Positions 58,127-64,000 of a DNA stretch of 64,000 nt are shown in pieces (position 1 is the first letter of the stretch; each line of letters opens with the position of its first letter). Under the pieces are notes generated by a model. That model had not been told where the DNA came from, did no database searches, and saw nothing but the letters and a program-made list of their open reading frames with translations. The translations under genes and the position numbers were made by a program. Origin of the DNA: Hexactinellida sp. DTS-2022 (taxonomy: Eukaryota > Porifera > Hexactinellida); NCBI GenBank assembly GCA_028753945.1, contig JAPNXP010000017.1, forward strand, positions 372,001-436,000, in the 5' to 3' direction.

Positions 58127-58612
58127 AGTAAGTGGCTTAGAAATTAGTATGTATCTCAAATACAAGTGTCACTAAGTGTCTCTTTAACATAAAAACAGCC
58201 CTTATTTGCAAGTACATATGTAATTAATTCTAAATTCGTATATATCAGTGCAATTACTTAAAATAACCGTCTAGTCACTAGGTAAATTCTAATATTTTAC
58301 AAACTTGTTTACCTATATTGTCAATAACAACAACAAATAGACATAATATAAATTTGTGAGTGTCAAATTCGTATTCAGCATACTCGTTTACCTAGTATTC
58401 ACATTTAGAAGTGAACAAATAACTGGATTAGATCCGGGATAAAATCAATTTTTAACAAACCATAATATTTAGTTAAACATTTTCTATAAGTATGACTCAA
58501 TCTCGCCTGGTACTCAATCTCGCCTGAAACTCAATTTCGCCTACAACATAGATAACAAATAGAGTAACTAAAACTTAATATATTTTTTCTAATTTTTTTC
58601 TTTTTATAGATA

Positions 58613-60670
58613 CAGTCAAACCTCCAATAGTGAACACCTCTCATTAGTGAACGCCTCCAAATAGTGAACACTATATTCCGGTCCCAAATATTTCCCTATC
58701 AAATAATCTTAATAAGAACCTCTCTTTAATGAACACCTCTATATTGTGAATAGTGAACACCTTATGTGAACACTTCCTATGTATCTCAATTAGAATGAAC
58801 CTCGAATTAGTGAACATGGGTCAGGTTTCTGAATACATAATAAATGGTGTTATATGAAAAGCGTGAAAAGATACATGTCATAGACTACTATATAATAAGT
58901 TATCAATGGGTATATTACGTACTACGTAGTTTTGAATTAGTCTATCAAGTCAAGTTAGTTTATTTATCTAGACTTAATGTCACTGAAAAGGAAAAATCTT
59001 ACAATATCCGAAAAGCTCAATGTAATACAATTTGCCTCAACCCATAGCCAGCGTGATGTAGCTAATCGATTTAGCATATCTGTGGGAGCCGTAAATAACA
59101 TCCTTAAGAAGAAACAGGAAATCCAAATGGCTTGCGAAGAAAACTGTAATCCACAAATGAAGAGAATTAGATTGTCTGGTCATTGCGAAGTAAATGATCT
59201 TATTTGGCAGTGGTTTGTAACAGCTAGATCAAAGAATATACCAATTTCAGGGCCTATCTTACAAGCAAAGGGTATAGATTTTGCCGAACAACTAAGTATA
59301 CCGTTTAAAGCCTCTAATGGCTGGCTGGAAAAGTTCAGGTCAAGATACAATATAGCATTCAAGACTCTTTGCGGTGAAAGTGCCAGTGTTGATTCGGGGA
59401 CTGTTGATACATGGAAGCAACAATTAAACACTATTATAGATGGGTATAGCCCTGAAGATATTTTCAATTGTGATGAAACTGGTCTTTTCTATAAGGTTCT
59501 ACCAACTAAGTCTCTTGTAGAGAAAAACAAAATTTGCAGCGGAACAAAGAAGACAAAGGATAGGTTGACAATTCTTTTGTGTGCAAATATGTCCGGCACG
59601 GAAAAATTGGAACTATTGATGATAGGGAAAAGTCAAAATCCTAGGTGCTTCAAACACATGGACTTTAGTCAAATGCCGGCGCAATGGAAAGCAAACAAAA
59701 AGGCTTGGATGAATAGTAGTATATTTGGAGAATGGTTAAAGGATATCAACAACAAAATGAAGCGACAAAAAAGAAAGATTCTTCTATTCATTGATAATGC
59801 TACAAGTCATCCCCATCTAGAATTTAGTAATATCGAGTTAAAGTTTTTTCCTGCAAATTGTACATCCCAATTACAGCCAATGGATCAAGGAATTATACAG
59901 TCTATGAAACTTTCTTATAGGAAGCTCCTCTTATTGGATGTACTTAGCAGAGTTGACTCTTGTGATTCTGGGCAAGGACTAATTAAATCGATCACAGTCA
60001 AGCATGCGATGTATTGGGCTGCTCAAGCTTGAGAAAATGTCAAACCCGAAACTATTCAGAAATGTTTTGCAAATGCCGGATTTGGTTTCTATGAACAAAC
60101 CAATATTGATCACGAAGAAAATATCCAGAATATGATTGATGATTTGTCTTCCAGTATTGGAATTGAATGTAGTTCAGGTAATAACTACATGAACATCGAT
60201 GAAGAAGATCAATTAGTGCATGCATATACTGATGATGATTGGGAAACACAGCTAAGAGAAGATTTTCTATCACCAGCAGAAAATGAAACATTAGAAGTGG
60301 ATGAAGAAAGCGACTCAGTTATTCCAATCCCAGAAGTTCCAACAGTAAAAGAAGTACTGCATTCATTAGATATAATCAAGGCATTCAGTAATCACGACAG
60401 TCAGGTGTTTGGAGCCGTAATGAAAGCTGAATCAGCAATCAAAGAGTTAATATTTGAAGGAAAAGGCAGTCAAAGGCAGTCAAAACTCACTGATTATTTA
60501 AATAAAATTAATTAATAGGTTATACACAGAGTTAACATTGCATACTTAAATCATCGGCTTAATAAATTTCATTTTATACTATTCCAATGTAACCTCTGAT
60601 TAATGAACACCTCGCTATAGTGAACAAAAATTCCGGTCCCGAAGGTGTTCACTATGGAGAGGTTTGACTG
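58613..60670 (+). mobile_element. pogo/Tigger-like transposon 2
   Basis: Ends cagtcaaacctccaatagtg and cactatggagaggtttgactg-like, TA at 58611-58612 and 60671-60672. Subterminal repeats of tagtgaacacct lie on both sides. A 2058 bp element holding one long transposase frame. Confidence 0.92.
58977..60515 (+). pseudogene. pogo/Tigger-like DDE transposase 2, one in-frame stop
   Basis: An uninterrupted frame of 351 codons from ATG 58977 to TGA 60030-60032, which continues in the same frame to TAA at 60513-60515. N-terminus: helix-turn-helix (LTISEKLNVIQFA, RDVANRFSISVGAVNNILKK), then a CENP-B-type DNA-binding module with ASNGWLEKFRSRYNI. DDE core: FNCDETGLFYK, LLFIDNATSHPH and NCTSQLQPMDQGIIQSMK, with 29 residues between the second and third Asp, as in Tigger/pogo. 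The stop replaces the codon right after AMYWAAQA, where relatives commonly have Trp, and the downstream ENVKPETIQKCFANAGFGFY is the usual continuation. The acidic C-terminal tail is normal for the family. A single substitution may separate it from an intact gene; the DDE core is upstream of the stop. Confidence 0.9.
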
Positions 60671-60919
60671 TACTTTATTATTTTTTGTGTGAATTATTTT
60701 CTTTTTTGTACTTTTATAGATACGCTTCTATGTGTATTTTTATTTTATGATTTTAATTTGATAAATTATCAGATATAAATTATGTAATATGATGTAATTC
60801 CAAAACCAGTTCATAATGGTTTCCTGTATGTTTATATAACATGAACCTTCATTATTCGACGGAGGAGTATCCATTATTTGTCCTAAGTTAGCCCCCTTTC
60901 CAGAATAAATCATCCACTT

Positions 60920-61329
60920 CAGGGCCGTGCCACTAATACAAACTGACCAGGTCAAACCTGGGCAGAATCTTTCCAGACCAGGTTCTGACCAGGTTGACCT
61001 GGTCATATGACCAGGTCAACTTCGTCATTTAACCAGGTTATGAATATTAATTAAATAAATAAAATTCGTGTAATGCACTGAAAAAAGTGGACTCCATCTA
61101 GAATCTAGATATTAGGTCTTTTTACTAAATACATGTAATTAAATTGATTATACTATATCGCTTTGTTAGTTATAAAGCTATTTAACATTTGGTGTGAAAT
61201 ATATATTTCAGATCATTTATCAAAATTACTGTGCGTTAAAAAAAGAAGAATTATTTACCATGGGTAGCAATGATGCTTACTCTAGTTAGGTTTGACCTGG
61301 GCAGGTATCAATAGGCTCGCACGGCCCTG
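60920..61329. mobile_element. MITE with 5 bp duplication, ccaggtcaacctgg family
   Basis: Ends cagggccgtgcc and cgcacggccctg; 5 bp duplication cactt (60915-60919, 61330-61334). Removing it and one cactt restores GNKWMIYS in the minus-strand protein, confirming both ends. Both flanks contain repeats of gaccaggt. Confidence 0.88.
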
Positions 61330-63217
61330 CACTTATTGCCCATATCTGATTTATGCACCCATATATCAGTTTCAAGAATTAAGGCAATAGAAAATAGTTC
61401 AATATCCCCACCACAAGTTTGGATCAGACGCATACGGGATTTATTTACATATTCTTTTGTATTTCGATAAGTTAAGGGGAATTTAATTTGAATAAATTTC
61501 ATACATGATTCGTCAAGCTTACCTATTATATTATCTGTTAGTAATACTCGTATTTGCAACTACAGTCAATACTACCAGTTACTAATTATGACAGGATGAA
61601 GAACAAACAATTTCCATCGCCTGGAATATTAAATGTTAATGATGGAACTAGTTCATTTAAATTAATAACTTGTATTGCGTTATCGGAATCAATTGTACAA
61701 AAAACTTCGTTACAGAATGGTAATCCTAAATTAGTACATAGCTGTATTTGACCTGAGAGTGTGAGTTTGTTGAAGGGTGGCAATATAACAAAACTGTACC
61801 TAGTGCTATGATATCTGAGTCAGTTATAATTTCAATTTCACTTGCCGGGATTGGTAGTATATAATTGAGCTTTTTTCTTTCCTGTATTTTATTTTGATTT
61901 AGTTTTTTTCGTGGCAACTATCTGGATGCTTTTTTTTGCGGCTTTTTAAATACGTCTCTTTTAACTTTCCAAATATACGATATCTATTTTATTTATGTCA
62001 GGATTAATGTAGCTATTTTTGCTAATTTTCCTCCTTTGCCAGATCTCTTTACATTCTTCCTCATTACTAACTTCAATATTTCTTTTATTAGCCTTAAATA
62101 CTCTGCGGCCCAAAGGATGAAATGCAAATGTATATGAGGTCAATCTATCCTGCATATGTACAAAAATTTGTCGCACAAAATCGCCAACTCGAATATTTAC
62201 TTTTGATTTAAATATTAAATATTTAACTATTTTAAACCAGTTCTCTACCTGCGCATTACGATCAGTTGAACCATATACTTTGTTTAATATAATTCCACTC
62301 CAAAGTGGTAGCAATGGCATATAATAAGTGAAGATATATTCTAGGATTTGTGGGTAATAACATAAATTTTTGTCAGTTGTCAATTGTTTTAATTTTAAAA
62401 CTTTAGCACACATTTCACTGTAGATCCCCTCAAAATGTCTCCCAAAAGGGAAGTTTTTATATAGGTATCTTTTCAAAATTTTCAGGGTTATCGTCAATAC
62501 ATGTATTCTCTGAACTATTAATTATTACCTCTCCTTTAACTATACTTTCTAATCTAACAAACTCTTAGTAATTAGGGGTAACATTGATTCAGTTGTCATT
62601 AAACAGCAGGAATTCAAAATAATATGTATTTCGTCGATGTTTGTACTCTTTACCATAGTAGCGCATGCATGTAGCACCAACCGTTTGAGTCGTTTACCAA
62701 TTTTAAAATTCTTATCTAATTTGTAACTAATACTATGCATAATGTGTACAGAACAGAGATGCAATACAGTTGGTAAATTTAACTTTGCATTGGTTTTACA
62801 GTTTGCAATTTCCCAGCATTTAGATAAATATATAGATATACTTTGTTTATTGAATGCTAAACATGTACTATGCATTAATGGCCAACTATAGTCCATTTCA
62901 ACTTGGTCAATATTTATATCTTTATGGAGAATTAGCTTACTAGTTAATAACTTAATGTACATTTATTTAAAAAATGAGTTATTTCGGAAGTTCCCTGCTC
63001 ACTACTTATCATTTCTGCAACAGGTACAGGGCTCGTACATAATTCAGGGTGCTGTAAAGTAAGAGCATAATAGTATATCGATTTTGCACATATTGATGGC
63101 TTTTTGATAATAGAACCGGTGGCGTCTATATTCAGTACAATATTTTTATTTTTTAAGAATTTAAAAACTTCTATCTGTTTTAAGGAATATAAATGAATAA
63201 TAAATGGGTCTTGTACC

Positions 63218-63516
63218 CAGTGCTCGACGAAATGAAATTTTGATGGTGGCTAAATAAGCCACCACCTCACTTTTTATGGTGGCTAAAGAATAAACAACGG
63301 CCGATTTAACAAACCACTGATAACTTAACAAAGTTCTGATGTGGTAAGACAACACTATTGTAATAACAAATGATGCAATGAAAAATATAATCTAGATAAA
63401 GTCAAATAATCCACAATATATGGTAAATTAGTTGAGCAACCAAAGGCAAAATTTGGTGGCTTAAATATGATTTTTGGTGGCTAGCGCCACCAAACCACCT
63501 AATTTGTCGAGCACTG
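63218..63516. mobile_element. hAT-type MITE, ggtggctaa family
   Basis: Ends cagtgctcgacgaaat and atttgtcgagcactg; perfect 8 bp duplication cttgtacc (63210-63217, 63517-63524). Removing it restores IQYMVQDPFIIH in the OTU-linked transposase relic. Confidence 0.93.
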
Positions 63517-64000
63517 CTTGTACCATATATTGAATGTAACCAGGTATTTGATCGTCAGGTAACTCTAAACGGAAACGTCTTTGAGTTTCCAAAATATCTA
63601 TTATATCGTCATTGGAGAACCTATCTATAGAGTTCAAGTCTGATTTAATTTTTCTAAAGGTTGTTGGGATTTTAGATTATAGAAATTACCCCTTTTGAAT
63701 GCCTCAATGTTCTTTTCCAATATAAATTGTCTATGAAAAAATATTACTTGCTGAATTATAAATTAATTGTTCCCCCATTTTTTTTCTTTCCCATGAAATA
63801 ATTTGGCGTGCATGAGTAGTTTTATTATTTGCATGTTCTAACGAAATATCACCATTGGATTGATAGCCGATAGCTATAGCATTATAATCTATTGAATTAA
63901 AATCATTATCAATTGAAAAAGTTTCAGAAATACAATTAGAGAATGTACATACTGCCCACGCTTGGAAAAACGGGGATTGAAAATTTCCTACTATCACATT

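Larger units (their letters stand above)
53112..58545. mobile_element. Long-terminal-inverted-repeat element, MULE-like architecture, non-coding
   Basis: Left end about 53112-53868 and right end about 58182-58545 are inverted copies over at least 320 bp of native sequence (for example gattgagtcatacttatag, gtgaacaaataactggatt and cagcccttatttgcaagtac). Both outermost ends carry tandem copies of caggcgaaattgag or caggcgagattgag, reminiscent of the repeat-built ends of the MULE at 26939. No transposase frame lies between. The target duplication is unclear (tagat on both sides). The left arm is enlarged by the MITE at 53310-53722. Confidence 0.65.
60740..64000 (-). pseudogene. Transposase-like gene with C-terminal OTU protease-like domain, partial
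   Basis: Runs off the right edge. In minus order: a Cys/His-containing N-terminal part (AWAVCTFSNCISETF, ARQIISWERKKMGEQLIYN, 63997-63731), GYIQYMVQDPFIIHLYSLK with the 63218 MITE removed, then VLNIDATGSIIKKPSICAKS near 63140 (probably the first catalytic Asp), PVAEMISSEQGTSEITHFL, MDYSWPLMHSTCLAFNKQSI near 62900, VENWFKIVKYLIFKSK near 62240, and an OTU-like ending: IPGDGNCLFFI near 61610 (catalytic-Cys motif GDGNC), CGGDIELFSIALILETDIWV near 61400 and, past the 60920 MITE, GNKWMIYSGKGANLG. This order recalls MULE-like animal transposases that have acquired an OTU domain (Phantom or NOF types); I cannot decide the subgroup. Stops and frameshifts near 62460, 61920 and 61590 make it inactive. 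Confidence 0.6.

Noticed and set aside
57893-58165. 90-codon minus-strand frame
   Set aside because: Covers the hAT-type MITE at 57971-58126 and its flanks, so it is a repeat artefact.

Overview
The window reads as AT-rich, intron-containing nuclear DNA from an animal, most likely an invertebrate. Two host genes are recognisable: a proteasome alpha subunit (PSMA1 type) and a tyrosyl-tRNA synthetase that carries the C-terminal EMAPII-like domain typical of animal enzymes. GT-AG introns are visible in the synthetase and in several transposase relics. I cannot name the species. Nearly everything else that can be recognised is mobile DNA.

Layout. 0.4-10.5 kb: an array of roughly 640-720 bp units in both orientations, joined at GC-richer hairpins and interrupted by small inverted-repeat elements and a decayed HIRAN-like gene fragment. 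10.6-16.4 kb: a long perfect palindrome, several MITEs and the intact single-exon PSMA1-like gene (12053-12829). 16.5-19.9 kb: a hAT-type MITE hosting a THAP/P-element-like transposon, itself hosting a TA-flanked MITE. 20.1-20.9 kb: an inverted fragment of a Harbinger-like accessory gene. 22.5-25.4 kb: nested MITEs and a pogo/Tigger-like element. 26.9-32.6 kb: a second P-like element, minus strand, with an intact Mutator-like (MULE) transposon inserted inside its terminal repeat. 33.6-36.3 kb: a third P-like transposase relic. 36.3-40.1 kb: a Harbinger-like element split by a hAT transposon. 40-46 kb: little that I can identify.

46.4-50.5 kb: the 3' half of the tyrosyl-tRNA synthetase gene (minus strand) with a 2.9 kb intron. 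53.1-58.5 kb: a long-inverted-repeat, non-coding element of MULE-like architecture with several MITEs inside. 58.6-60.7 kb: a second pogo/Tigger-like element whose long reading frame has one in-frame stop. 60.7-64.0 kb (runs off the window): a decayed transposase-like gene ending in an OTU cysteine-protease-like domain, split by two MITEs.

Because many insertions keep their target-site duplications, and several have empty paralogous sites or restored reading frames, the insertion order can be read directly. The only mobile element with an apparently intact transposase, matching terminal repeats and a perfect duplication is the MULE at 26939-28901. All family names rest on motif recognition by eye, with no database search.
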